Shown here in pieces: positions 47,366 through 58,726 of a DNA stretch of 64,000 nt. Source of the stretch: Salvia splendens (taxonomy: Eukaryota; Streptophyta; Magnoliopsida; Lamiales; Lamiaceae). The stretch spans positions 8,420,501 to 8,484,500 of the forward strand of contig NC_056039.1 in the NCBI RefSeq assembly GCF_004379255.2, given 5' to 3'. Positions within the stretch are counted from its first letter, which is position 1, and each line of letters opens with the position of its first letter. The notes beneath the pieces were generated by a model, which was not told where the DNA came from, searched no databases, and saw nothing but the letters and a program-made list of their open reading frames with translations. The translations under genes were made by a program, and so were the position numbers.

Positions 47366-48083
47366 TGATGAATCCGCGAATTTTTGATGTTAGTAAATGC
47401 TGGTAGAGAAAAAAGACTACGACACAAAGAATTTACGTGGTTCGATTTACTGAAGTAAATCTACGTCCACGGGAAGAAGGGAGGGCAAGATTGTATTGCT
47501 TGATCTGGGATTACAGCTTACAACACAGACTTGCTATATGATTTTATCTCTAGAGAGCTTAACCTTTTTCTATCTGATCTAAGTTCTATTTATATATTGA
47601 ACTAAGATCGTGGCTTGCATCACCACCCTAAGTCGTGGATGTCGTGTAGGTCATGGCCTAAGATCGTGGATGTAGCGTAGGTCATGGCCTACGATCGTGG
47701 CCTGAGTTGACACCAAGTGGTAGTGGGTGTGTTGGAAGTTGTGGAAATCCTGTATGGGTCCACTAACTCCTTGTTCGGTCGAATACTGAGACCGAACTGC
47801 TTTGGTTGCCGATCTGAGAGCAGAGCTTGATGCCGACCTGAGAGCAGAGCTTGATTGGTTGGCTTTTACCGAGCTGTAGGCTGAGGCCGAACTCTTTGTT
47901 CGGTCGAATACTGAGACCGAACTGCTTTGGTTGCCGATCTGAGAGTAGAGCTTGATTGGTTGGCTTTTACCGAGCTGTAGGCTGAGGCCGAACTCTTTGG
48001 TAATGCCGAACTCATACTCTTCCTTGGGCTTTGGGCTGATGGGCCGTCCTTGCTGTTGGGCTTGTTTAGTACGCACCCCATCA
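47366..48083 (-). repeat. 5' LTR of the gypsy element
   Basis: 718 bases, the same as the left LTR as far as compared; both also give the same 141-codon incidental frame. The minus-strand promoter for the element should lie here. A TATA-like stretch is seen on the minus strand near 47586-47600 (TATATAAATAG). Confidence 0.93.
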
Positions 48084-48123
48084 GTCTAGGTCTCATTTTC
48101 CTCACATAAAAATTATGATAAAA

Positions 48124-48605
48124 TGTTACGGACTCAATTCCCACATCGGTTGTGAGAACAACTGATGTGGGGTATATAGACTAAATGGACTCTCTCTCTC
48201 TCTCCTAACAGGCTAGTCTTTTGGGATGAGTTCTCCTGTTTGGTCTGTATTAATTGGTGCTTTCATTGAGAGCCCAAACGGCTCGGAGTGGTGGCCGGGC
48301 AACGAACTCGCCGTGACCAACGAGTGCGTTTGGGGCCGCTCGGAGTGGTGACCCACGGAGTGGTGGCCAAGCAAAGAATCCACCGTGACCAACGAGAACT
48401 CGGAGTGGTGGCCCACGGAGTGGTGGCCTGGCAAATAACCAGCCGTGACCAACGAGGACGTTGGCCCTTAAAGGAGGGTCGAATGTTACAGACTCAATTC
48501 CCACATCGGTTGTGAGAACAACTGATGTGGGGTATATAGACTAAATAGACTCTCTCTCCTAACAGGCTAGTCTTTTGGGATGAGTTCTCCTGTTGGTCTG
48601 TATCA
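48124..48605 (+). mobile_element. TRIM retrotransposon, 482 bp, complete
   Basis: Terminal-repeat retrotransposon in miniature. LTRs 48124-48252 (129 bp) and 48484-48605 (122 bp) begin TGTTACGGACTC / TGTTACAGACTC; the right one ends ATCA. TAAAA is duplicated at 48119-48123 and 48606-48610. A primer-site-like ATTGGTGCTTTCATTGAGAG follows the left LTR and AAAGGAGGGTCGAA precedes the right one. The 231-bp interior holds about three diverged copies of a 60-base unit (CTCGGAGTGGTGGCC ... CCGTGACCAACGAG). No protein. Each LTR contains a short inverted pair, CCCACATC(A/G)GTT and AACTGATGTGGG. Confidence 0.88.
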
Positions 48606-48610
48606 TAAAA

Positions 48611-50062
48611 GTATAAGGACATAAGATAAGAGTATGCATTACCTTTGAGTCAACCTATTATTATTTTTATCACTATTCTTATTATTATCTTATAAATATA
48701 TATTCATGTATGATAATATTTGGTCAAAATATGTGGCATCTATTAGATATTGTGTAATACTGGTGCAATATGTAAATAGTTGAATTTAAAAAATGTAACT
48801 TCCAACCTCCAACAAAATGAGCTGTAAACACATGTCCCTGATTGAGTCAATTATAATCTATACTAACTTTAGTTGAGATATCGGAGCTTAATTACACTTA
48901 CACATACGCATACAACATACATATCATGTGTAGTAGTAGTATACTACATAAGATGTAGCTGGCGGAGCAAAAAAATAATTTGAAGAGAGGTTAACTTATT
49001 AATTTTAAAATGATAAATAAATAGGAGTATTAATTTTTCCTAAATTAAAATACTATAATTTTAAAGAGAGGTTAAGTTGCGACTGCGGCGCGACGGTCTA
49101 TTGTGGACACTCTAACGTAGCAAGCCCCGCCAGCCACAGCCACAAAGCAAAGCAGAGACCGCAACTAAAACCAAACAAAACTAAAACCCAAACAAAAAAA
49201 CTTAACCTCTCTTTAAAGTTATATTTTAATTTCGGCACGATGGCCGCCGCGGCGGTCTATTGCTGGACGAGGGGTCGTCGCGGCGATGTTTTTGAATTTT
49301 TTTTATAATTTTTATCTATAGATTATCTATTCTAAATTCATTTTTTTCATTCCATTTCATTCTATTTATTTTTGTCCAATTAATTTTGTTCAGTCCAATT
49401 AAAATATACCAACAATTGATAATGTGATTTGTGGTTATGGCATGGCTATTTGGGTTGGACAAGTTTTGTGGCTGTGGACAAGTTTTTGTGGCTGTAAAAT
49501 AGCTATTCCGCTTTATTTTGGACACTCTTATGTTTTATTTTGTTTTGTTTTGTCCTTTTCTTTGAGATTCTTTGATTTTGGTAATGCTTAATATTTCATT
49601 TTGTTGTGTTGATTTTTTCTTTTGTTGAATTTCTGCTTTATCTTTGTTTGAATTTGAGTATTTTGTACTCGTCAAAGAAAGAAAAGAAACAGGTGTTTAT
49701 GTACGCTTTGTACATTTGAACTATGATATACATGTGATCTCAATTAACAATATATTATGGCATATTTTTATATAAATAATCAATACAATAGTATACAGGG
49801 CATGTGTATGCACTAATGCACGTATATAAAAATCAATTGCATATGTGATCAAGATAAAATTATAATAAATGTGATCTTGTAGCATATGCAGGACAGATGC
49901 AGAAATTTAAGACAATAGGAGCTTTACTATACTCCCATGTCTTATAAAAATAGGTCATTTGAGGACGAAACAAGTTTTAATATGTACTCGTAAAGTAAGA
50001 GAGCATGAGAAAAAATAGTTAATATAGTGTTAACGGAACGGTATACAACACAGATTTTAATA
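48611..50062. other. Intergenic region with one fold-back
   Basis: AT-rich. An imperfect inverted repeat spans 49042-49233: TTTAAAGAGAGGTTAAGTT on the left, AACTTAACCTCTCTTTAAA on the right, around a GC-rich core with GCGGCGGTCTATTG-like words. It is probably a MITE. No gene supported. Confidence 0.45.
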
Positions 50063-50256
50063 CTCCTTCCGTCCCAAAAAATGTCTCACTCTCCTTTTTA
50101 GTTTGTCCTACTAAAATGGTCATATTTCCATTTTTATAAAAAGTTATCTTTCACAATAATATAAATATTTTATTTTCTTTTTTCACCTAACACATAAAAT
50201 AAAACCTTCTAAAATCTTATGTCGTCTCACAAATCTGACATCTTTTACAGAGAGAG
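50063..50256. mobile_element. Stowaway MITE, right end eroded
   Basis: Begins CTCCTTCCGTCCCAAAAAAT after TA. The right end, read on the other strand, is CTCTCTCTGTAAAAGATGTC before TA. 194 bp. The left arm is canonical and the right arm has diverged. Confidence 0.65.
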
Positions 50257-50857
50257 TACGTGATTTTCAAGTAAAAGAGAAGCGAGAAAATATACTTTTT
50301 TTATTTTTTTTAAATTAACTCCTATATAAGGGAGGAAATTACAAATAAACTCTTATACTATAGATAGAAGGAAATTACAACTGATGTCAAGAGGGCTCGC
50401 ACCTAAAGCGAGAAAATATACTTGGGATAACGTAAAATGTTTCCATAAATTTTGCGCTTCCTAAATAAAAATAGAGTTTAATACGGTGAATTTCTTAAAT
50501 CATTGATTTTATTAGAAAGCCGTTTGAATTTTCGCAAGGAATTGGACTTCTAATTTAAAATAATAGGCCAATAAGTGATCATTTAAAGCAACAGGTTTTT
50601 TAATTAATAGAATGATATTAGTATATACTACTCCTATTAACCGTTAAAATTGAGTCTTCTTCAACAATATACAGCAGTCATTGTTCCTTCATTCTACCGT
50701 CGCAATTATTCGTAATTCAGTTCAGCCCCTCTTCTTATTCAACTTCTGATGATTTACTCTTCAATAACCTTAATTTGGTGAGGGCTAATGGCCATTTTCA
50801 AAATATTTAAAAATTTTAGAAGTAGAAAAAACATTAAAAAAATTGGGGAAGGGCATA
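50257..50857. other. AT-rich intergenic sequence
   Basis: No supported feature. Ends at the left edge of the transposase element. Confidence 0.5.
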
Positions 50858-52797
50858 GAGCATCCACAATAGTGGATGAGCCGGCGGACGAGCGACCAGC
50901 GAGCCACTCGTCAGTCGCGCTCGTCCACTATTGCGACCGGCGAGAGCGTCGCGGACGAGCTGGGCGGACGACCCCTCGTCAGTCAGCTCGTCCGCCGTCT
51001 TGTCCGCTATTACGGGCACCCAACGGACGAGCGCACGGACAAGACCATTTTTTAAACTCTATATATGCAGCTCGTTTCGGATCGTTTTCATTCGCATCAC
51101 TTGTATTAACGAGTTTCTCTTCTTTCACTCTACAGTTCTCGACATCCCGAAATGGCTAGTGGTAGTGGTAGTGGTGGTGTGGATGGTAGTGGTGCGGGTG
51201 GTGGTGGCTGGGATAATGAAGCAGCGCGGCAAATCCGCGAACAGATACGGGCCTATACGTCCGCTGAGATAAATCGCCTGATGAGGGAGGCCTTGCAGCA
51301 GCATCAGCCGGCGGTACCTCGCCCCATCCAGCATCGAGCTGTAGTACACCGCGACCACGTCGCTGCACACCAACGATTGTTTGACGACTATTTCGCTGAG
51401 CAGCCGCGATTTGGGGACAACTTCTTCCGGCGGCGTTTTAGGATGCATCGGGATCTATTTATGCGTATCGTGAACGCTTTAGAGTGTAGGTACAAGTACT
51501 TCCGATTCAGGGAGGATGCGAGTGGCAGACCCGGTCACTCGCCTATACAGAAGTGCACTGCTGCAATTAGGCATTTGGCTTACGGAGGCGCGGTCGACAT
51601 GTTCAACGAGTACCTCCACTTCGGCGAGACGACTGCCCACGGTTGTCTCAAGTATTTTTGTTAGGGCGTCATTCAAATATTCAGGGAGAGGTACCTGCAG
51701 AAGCCTACCCCCCAAGACTGCCAGGAACTGATGGATATACACGGGGCGGTGCACGAGTTTCCTGGGATGTTGGGCAGTATAGATTGCATGCATTGGGAGT
51801 GGAAGAACTGCCCCACCGCCTGGAAGGGTCACTACACGACCGGCTTTAAAGGCAAGAATCCCACGATGATCCTCGAAGCGGTAGCTGACTACCGGCTTTG
51901 GATTTGGCATGCATATTTTGGGGTAGCCGGAGGGAACAACGACGTCAACGTCCTCCAGCCGTCGCCCCTTTTCAACGAGCAGTGCCAGGGCATTGGTCCG
52001 GCCATCAGCTTTGTAGCCAACGGCAACCAACATCAAATGGGTTACTATTTGGCGGATGTGATATACCCTAGGTGGCCCGTCTTTGTGAAGACAATCACAT
52101 GTCTGCTCGAAGATAAGAAGGTCTACTTTGCGAGCCTATAGGAGTCAGCGCGGAAGGATGTGGAGCGGGCATTTGGTGTGCTCCAAGCTCGATGGGCGGT
52201 GGTGAAGGGTCCAACCCGTTTGCGGTATGACGACTGCATTGCTGATATCATGTATGCATGTATTATCATGCACAACATGATCGTCGAACAAGAAGGATCA
52301 GAACTGACTAATTGGACCAATGAAGATGACGTCGGGCCAAGCCACAGCGTGGCCACCGCCAATGTACGAATGGGGATACCTCATGATGACGCCGGGCGGC
52401 TCCAAGCCGATGCCGACATGCGCCAACAAGAAGCCCATATTCGACTCCAGCAGGATATAATTGAAGAGTTGTGGGCGCGGAAGAATGCACATTGATATTT
52501 ATAATGTAATTTCTTGAAATAGTTTTTTTTGTTAATTGTACTTTTTTATTGTTTTTAATTTAATGAAACTATGATTGCATTTTCTCCGTATTCGTGTCGA
52601 AATTTTAATTTCGTATATAAAATGTGAATTTGTTTGTTGGGAAGCCTAGTCCTTGTCCTAGTGCTAGTCCACTATTGTGCAGTGGGAAGTCCTAGTGATG
52701 TGACAGTGGGGTGAGAAGTCCTAGTGACGTGGCAGAAGGTGTTTTTGAGAAGTCCTAATGCTAATCCGTGGGGAAGTCCTTCCTATTGTGGATGCTC
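50858..52797. mobile_element. PIF/Harbinger element with transposase only
   Basis: 1940 bp. The ends share GAGCATCCACAATAG as perfect 15-base inverted repeats. Flanks are ATA on the left and TTA on the right, a target duplication with one change. GC-rich GACGAGC words fill the left subterminal zone. A TATA-like CTATATATGC near 51058-51067 precedes the single gene. No ORF1 is present. The right end resembles the MITE at 9560-9895. Confidence 0.82.
51152..52495 (+). pseudogene. Harbinger transposase (HARBI1/DDE_Tnp_4 type) with two amber stops
   Basis: One uninterrupted frame of 448 codons except for TAG at 51662-51664 (codon 171) and TAG at 52139-52141 (codon 330). The start MASGSGSGGVDGSGAGGGG leads to RPIQHRAVVHRDHVAAHQRL, FDDYFAEQPRFGDNFFRRRF, RYKYFRFREDASGRPGHSP. 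Catalytic DDE residues are present: D211 in GSIDCMHW, D264 in GGNNDVNVL and E338 in DVERAFGVLQARW. The second stop falls just before ESARKD, where relatives usually have a glutamine, so it is probably a CAG to TAG change. The enzyme would cut and join DNA at the element ends. As written, only a 170-residue fragment lacking all catalytic residues is expected. Confidence 0.85.
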
Positions 52798-52800
52798 TTA

Positions 52801-53422
52801 AGCCCTCCCCTTTCCTTTACTGTGTCCGCTATGTGTGGGGGGTTGGAGAAACTTAGGACCGGTTCAATGTTCTTTATATGGGAATGCAAGATATAAAATC
52901 CAATGTGATTTGAGGGTATGGAGCCCACATATTTAAAGGAGAAATCTTTTGTTCAGTGAGGAAGATATAAGGTAAGTTAGCTGATCTATGCATTTATTAT
53001 TTTATTAGTTGTCATCTTTTTCAAAGTGGTTTGGCGTAAATGACCTCGTCCAATTTGGAAAATTTCGCTGTCAGATTTTTGGGGAGTTGAAAACGGGAGG
53101 GGTAGTTCAGTAAACTTCATTCCATTTCTGGACACATTTCTCAATGCTGCTACAAATATCAGCTAATGGGCAATAAATGATTTCTGGCGATTAATGGACT
53201 CAACAGTGCGGGCCGTTATATTAGTCGAGGGCCATGGAGATATATTACATACACACTGAACACCATAAATGCATAGAAATAAACCCAATTATGGCTATAT
53301 CTAATACACTGAACAGGTCCTTATACTCATGTAGTCATGTTAATAAATACTACTCCTATTAAATCAAAATAGCCGACCAATTCTATCTGAAATTCAATCA
53401 TCAACAATAATGAGTTATAGTA
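52801..53422. other. Intergenic sequence
   Basis: No gene or repeat recognised. Confidence 0.5.
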
Positions 53423-53722
53423 CTCACTCCTTTTTTTAAAATAGGGAGGTTTGTAACGACACGGATTTTAATGCCCAATTTGATAAAGTAAGAGAGAGGG
53501 GAAGAAAAATTGGTAAAGTAAGAGGGGGAGAGAAAAAAGTAATGGAATTAATATTAGTGGATCATGGGTCCACTTTAAGTTGTTAATTGTAGTGGTATAA
53601 ATGGTAAATAAATTGATGTATGAGGGTGTAAAGATTTCCTAAAATAGAAAGTTTGAAAGTTGCTATTTTTAAAGAACGTACTAAAATGGAAATAGTTGCT
53701 ATTTTTAAAAAAACGGAGGTAG
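53423..53722. mobile_element. Stowaway-like MITE, about 300 bp
   Basis: Starts CACTCCTTTTTTTAAAATAG after TA and ends, read on the other strand, CTACCTCCGTTTTTTTAAAA before TA. Interior words such as GTAAGAGAGAG and GGGTCCAC are common in this group. Confidence 0.65.
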
Positions 53723-54070
53723 TAGAACGTTTTAGTCTTTCCAGTAGTAAACATTACCGCTAAGATTTCACAAACTTTTATCTATATTATTTTTAGGAGA
53801 CACAAAAATTAAAACGCAATTAGTAGAGTTGGAAGTTGAAGATTATGAATGTCGAGTCAATCGCTTTATAAACTGATAAAATATCTTATCTCAAAAATCA
53901 TTTTAACTGGAAGATTATGAATATCAAGTCAATCGCTTTATAGTATCAGAAGAATAATTGACCGGTCAACCAACCAAAGCCATGAAAAAGTAACGGCGGT
54001 TTTCATGGCATGCATAATAGTAGGATCATATACATATACATACACATACATACATACATGATAAAATTAA

Positions 54071-54574
54071 GGCAAAACATATCCTTAAATCCTTGTACTT
54101 ATATAATTTATTTCAATATGTCCTTATACACTTTTTTCATTTTAGTAAGTCCTTGTATATTCGATATATTCCAATCCGTATTTGCCGAAACTGTTAACTT
54201 TTCCGTTATAAAATAACACATCATATGTTAATTATTTAAATATATTCCACCTAATATCCTAGTTGGAAAATATGAACATGACATAAACATAAAAAAAAAG
54301 ATAAATTGGTAAAATATTTATGTTATGTTCATATTTTCCAACTAGGATATTAGGTGGCATATATTCAAATAACTAATATATGATTTGTTATTTTATAACG
54401 GAAAAGTTAACGGTTCCATCAAATAAGGATTGAAATATATCGAATATAAAAGTTCAAGAACTTACTAAAATGAAAAAATTGTATAAGAACCTATTGAAAT
54501 AAACAATCAAAGATAAGGACTGGACCTATTAAAATAAACAATCAAAGTATAAGGACTTAAATATGTGTTTTGTC
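54071..54574. mobile_element. Long fold-back MITE, Mutator-like, 504 bp
   Basis: TAAAATTAA is duplicated at 54062-54070 and 54575-54583. Left end GGCAAAACATATCCTTAAATC, right end GACAAAACACATATTTAAGTC on the other strand. The arms pair over most of the element (for example CCACCTAATATCCTAGTTGG against CCAACTAGGATATTAGGTGG), so the whole sequence could fold into one hairpin. No coding frame. Confidence 0.82.
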
Positions 54575-54583
54575 TAAAATTAA

Positions 54584-55727
54584 GTAGGAGTGCATGTATT
54601 ATAGATACAATTGATGAGTAGGTGTTTGTAAGTTATTATTAGTACAATTAATAAGTCTATAGATTGATTCCAGTGGACAACTTTTTTAAAATGAAAATAT
54701 TAAAAACATAAAATTATTTCTGACACGTTTATATCCGTTGACATATAAAATACATTCATACTTAATATTAAGTTAGAAATTGATATATAGTCAAGAAATT
54801 GATATTCGCGAATAAACGAATTGATATATTGCAGTGTTTTGACTTTAAAAAAATTATCATGATCCATTACCCTATGGCTATATCATATGCATATTTCATT
54901 ATTTGGACCTCTCGATTTTACTTATAAACATGTATCTTTATAATTTAGTAACTTATCTAACTTTGATTAGATTGGCACACAATTGCAAACCAAATAAAGA
55001 CACAAGTAACTAATGTAATTTTTTGGTTAGATATTTTTTAGTTTATATGTAAGTCCTGGATTTGGTACAAATCAAAGCTTACGTGTTTTTTATATAATAA
55101 TAACACTGTTATTTGTTATTATATGATGGACATCTAGAATAATAACACTGTTTATAAGTGTAGTCGATAATAAAAATAGAAGGAAACAAATAAGGTAGTT
55201 AATGTGTAATTATCACAGATTTCAACAATCTTATTTGAGCTTTGAGTTTGTAGATAGGGAGCGAATAAAATAAATGTGTTGTCAATTGTCTTGTTGGTTA
55301 GTTAGTCTCCACTTTTTTTACTCGGAAAGTAACATAAAATAATCCATCGCCTTATCTTTTCGTACTAATTAATTATTTAGGTTTCAATTTGTTGAAACTT
55401 TAATGTTATTATTTGCTTGTCCGAATTGGCTTCCTCTTTTCATTCCATCTGGTAAAAGGGCCGCATCACTTTTGGTCTTTCTTGAGCATGCATAATCATT
55501 CAATCATACCAAGTGGATTGACTTTCACACACTACTTACTATTTTATTCATCTTTTATATTATCATCCTTTTTTCCAGGCAATAGGGGATTGAAAAGGAT
55601 ATTCAATTGGACATGGGTGCTCCTAGACACTATTGGCGGATTCAGGGCAGAAATGACTATTTTTTCACTTTTCGGAGCAAAAAAGCTGACAATTTTACAT
55701 CTGAACAAGAGGAAAGTAGTCGAATAA
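54584..55727. other. AT-rich intergenic sequence
   Basis: AATAATAACACTGTT occurs twice near 55090-55150. A 104-codon frame (55413-55727) is not conserved-looking. No supported gene. Confidence 0.45.
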
Positions 55728-55902
55728 GGGAATGGATCCCCTGCTGTGCTCCCACCACAGCAGGGAGTGCTGCCCCTCACAGCCCAATTAAAAAATAAAT
55801 TTTAATTAATATTTTAATATTTTATTTTACTAATAAAATATTGTGATGTTAGAGGGGCAGCACTCCCTGCTGTGGTGGGAGCACAGCAGGGGATCCATTC
55901 CC
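55728..55902. repeat. Perfect 51-bp inverted repeat with AT-rich loop
   Basis: Arms 55728-55778 and 55852-55902 are exact complements by eye (GGGAATGGATCCCCTGCTGT onward). They are separated by 73 AT-rich bases. Within each arm CCCTGCTGTG...CACAGCAGGG is itself palindromic. No target duplication is evident. A diverged piece of the same arm sits at 57858-57884. Confidence 0.9.
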
Positions 55903-55974
55903 CATCCCCTCTTGCCCCTAGATTTGCCAATCATCCCCTCTTGCCCCCTAGATCTGCCACATCTAAATATAATA

Positions 55975-56152
55975 CTCCCTCCGTCCCGGGCTACTCGCCC
56001 CTTTCCTTTTCGGCACGGAGATTAAGGAATGAGTGTATAGGAAAGTAAAAAATGACGGCTGTAGGTAAAATTTTTTATTAAAATGGAAAGAGTGCAAGTA
56101 ACTTGGGACGCCCAAAAAGGAAATAAGTGCGAGTAGCTTGGGACGGAGGGAG
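55975..56152. mobile_element. Stowaway MITE, 178 bp
   Basis: Ends CTCCCTCCGTCCCGGGCTAC and (other strand) CTCCCTCCGTCCCAAGCTAC, TA on both sides (55973-55974, 56153-56154). Among the best-preserved Stowaways in the window. Confidence 0.9.
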
Positions 56153-56154
56153 TA

Positions 56155-56684
56155 CATCAATAAGAAATTATGCAATCTTAGTAGATGTGTTATTTTATTG
56201 CTCCACTTTATAACTTTGAATTGTTGAAAAAATATTTTTGGCTTTAATTTTTAAGCTCATTATTTTCGTGATTTTGTCACTTTCTCGTTTCAAGCAATTT
56301 AGTATATTTGTCATTTTATCTTCTTCGACCAGCACATAAACACTAACGTACTTTTAATTTTTTTTATCTCATTATTCGCCAAATATATCTTTATTAGTTT
56401 AGACCGACGAGGAATCATTGATTCAATCATAGTACTAGTATATTTACCTACTTAGTCAGCCAAATTTGAAATTCGTCCGTACTATAGATTCTTGTGCGTA
56501 CAATTGAGAATATATACTTTTTCCTATCTTTCTTTCTCGTGTGCGCTTTATTTAATTGCATGTTTCTATTGACTACTAAAGATATAATCCTATGGTACAG
56601 AATAATTAAATAGCTCGAACTATGCTGCTGTTAATTTGCTAAATATGGGATCATCATAATGACTAGAATTTTAGATAATACTAT
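56155..56684. other. AT-rich intergenic sequence
   Basis: No supported feature. Confidence 0.5.
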
Positions 56685-56920
56685 TGTTGGTAATTGAAAC
56701 TAAAAATATAACACATAACTGTCCCACATCGGTGTCAAGAGAAAACTGAAACTAGTATATAAGTCTCATGGGTCCCTCCTCATATCACCAATTGGTTTTA
56801 TGATGGAACCCATGGATTTCTATCATGGTATCAGAGCGGGTCGCCGACTGTGGGTCAAATTTAACTGACCCAGCAGTATATCTGGACTTAAAGATTTGGG
56901 CCAAGTGGTCCTTGATTTCT
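56685..56920 (+). mobile_element. TRIM fragment: LTR, primer site and leader
   Basis: LTR 56685-56825 (TGTTGGTAATTG ... TTTCTATCA, 141 bp) is followed at once by TGGTATCAGAGC (56826-56837), the initiator-methionine tRNA primer site. About 80 bases of interior follow (TAACTGACCCAGCAGTATA). No second LTR follows. The same family recurs at 62951-63309. Confidence 0.8.
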
Positions 56921-57892
56921 ATCAACTATATCATTTTCTATCAACTATATCATTTTCATGATGTGTACAAGTCAAGTGTGTAAGCATATATACATATATA
57001 TCATCCTTGATTAATCAATTAGATAATTAAAATAAAAAATCAGTTATATAAATTATTGACTCTTTTACCAACTGAAAAATGGAAACTAAAAACACTAAAG
57101 TATCACTTTAATTAATCGACGAGAAGATTTGCATCTAGAAGATATAAGAAGACTAAAATGAAAGCGTATGTGTTTTATGTTTATGTCATTACATATAAAG
57201 ATGCGTGCAAACACACGCTAAAAGAAAATAATACTTTTAATTACATGTTCAACTTATTATAAATAGATTAATTAGTTTGAGACAATATCACAAAAATGCT
57301 ACTCCATTGCTAAAACACTTACAAGTTACAAGTTACCATTACACACTGGTGTGTGATTTACAAATTGATATGTTTCCTTAGCAGTTTTTCTAGAAGAAAC
57401 GAATCACCGTTAACAAGATTAAGAACAAAATTCCCCAAGGCTTTGCAAGATCCAGTTCCTATTATAAATTCATCATTTAAAAAATAAAATATTTTAAACT
57501 TACGAAAGAATAGTACAATAATGAAATTAAATGCTAAAATAATTGCAACCTAATTGACATAATCATACTAAAGCACAAAAAAAAAGAATTTGGAGATGAG
57601 AAACATGCAAGGAAACTTTAAAAAACAAATTCACACAAACTAGTAGTAGTAGGTACATAAGTTAATATTAGTGTGATAGTATAATAGTAATAGATATGGT
57701 TCCAAGTGATTTGTTTTAGTGAATTATACTTATTCATCTAAGATTTAGATTTTTCATACCACATATTTACTCAAAAAAAACTAACAGAAATGAATAGTGT
57801 AAAGACTAATTAAATTAAGTAAATAAGATTAAAGTCATGTAGGAGAAATTAAAGAGAGTGGATCCGCTGCTGTGGTGGGAACACAGCAGGGG
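56921..57892. other. AT-rich intergenic sequence with a hairpin-arm fragment
   Basis: 57858-57884 (GTGGATCCGCTGCTGTGGTG onward) is a partial, rearranged copy of the hairpin arm at 55728. Otherwise no feature. Confidence 0.45.
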
Positions 57893-58484
57893 CTGATGTT
57901 CCCAAAAACGACGTAGTTTTAGTTCATTTGCTACAGTAATTTTTCAATTAAGCTTTGAATTGTATATACACTTGGTAACAATGATTTAAGTTAATTGTAC
58001 TACTCTACCGTCCACACTCCACGCCACCACTAATGACTTTAAGCTTATAAATTTAAATATAAAATGACTTTCTGAATTTGATGAATTTTTAGTTAAAATA
58101 AATTATAACTAGAATTGATTACTCCCAAGATAAGATCAACTATAATTAATTTATTAATATTACATAATTTATCATTGTATTAATAGTTGAATACGTAAAA
58201 TTTAGATGAGCATTCAACTGAATATAAGATTATAAAATTGTAATTAGTAAAATAAATAATCTTTAAATTTTAATGAATATGTCAATGCTAATGAATCGTT
58301 ATTTATATAAAAAGCATTGTTCAATTTTATATGGATTATTTAGTGTTGTTGAAGCTATATTTGATAAGATTAAAGTTTGCAAAAGTGGGACAAAAAAAAA
58401 CGTCGCCCTCGTGCACAGCAGAATTGAAAGCTTAATTGAAAAATTAGTGTAGGAAATGAACTAAAACTACGTCGTTTAACATCG
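57893..58484. repeat. Fold-back element with about 70-bp arms
   Basis: Left arm ACGACGTAGTTTTAGTTCAT ... TTTTTCAATTAAGCTTTGAAT (57907-57962) pairs with the right arm at 58415-58475 with few mismatches. The core is AT-rich. No target duplication found. The right arm lies about 240 bases upstream of the 71-aa gene. Confidence 0.7.
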
Positions 58485-58726
58485 GAAGATACCACGAAAA
58501 CGGGTCTGAGTGAAAATTGACCAAAAAGCCCTCACTCCTCCATAAAAGCGCGCCATAGCATTTTCTTGATCTCACAATCTCTTCTTCTGACTCCACTCTC
58601 ACAATTTCTTCAGCCCCTCAGGGGGCTTTTCCTCTCTCTCTCTCTCTCCCATTGTCTTCCTGTTTTAGTTTCTCGATCTTCCTCTACTCCACACATATTA
58701 CATATACTCTTCCTACTGGTCCAATT
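58485..58726 (+). promoter_or_regulatory. Promoter and CT-rich leader of the 71-aa gene
   Basis: A TATA-like CCATAAAAGC at about 58541 is followed by a pyrimidine-rich leader with a (CT) run at 58634-58650. An in-frame but non-homologous extension upstream of the chosen ATG is possible from 58652. Confidence 0.45.

Larger units (their letters stand above)
36971..48083 (-). mobile_element. Complete Ty3/gypsy retrotransposon, Tat type, 11.1 kb
   Basis: Minus-strand element. Two 718-bp LTRs (36971-37688 and 47366-48083) begin TGATGGGG and end TTCATCA on the coding strand. GTCTA is duplicated at 36966-36970 and 48084-48088. A primer site follows the right LTR and a G-rich polypurine tract precedes the left one. 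Order on the coding strand: gag-protease, RT, RNase H, second RNase H, integrase, tandem repeats, then two antisense genes and the 3' LTR. The second RNase H and the antisense genes place it in the Tat/Ogre branch. Identical-looking LTRs mean a recent insertion. Confidence 0.95.

Noticed and set aside
55413..55727. 104-codon plus-strand frame
   Set aside because: Hydrophobic, AT-driven composition with no conserved motif and no neighbouring exon.
56826..56837. tRNA gene suspected at TGGTATCAGAGC
   Set aside because: It is the complement of a tRNA 3' end, a retroelement primer site, with no tRNA fold around it.
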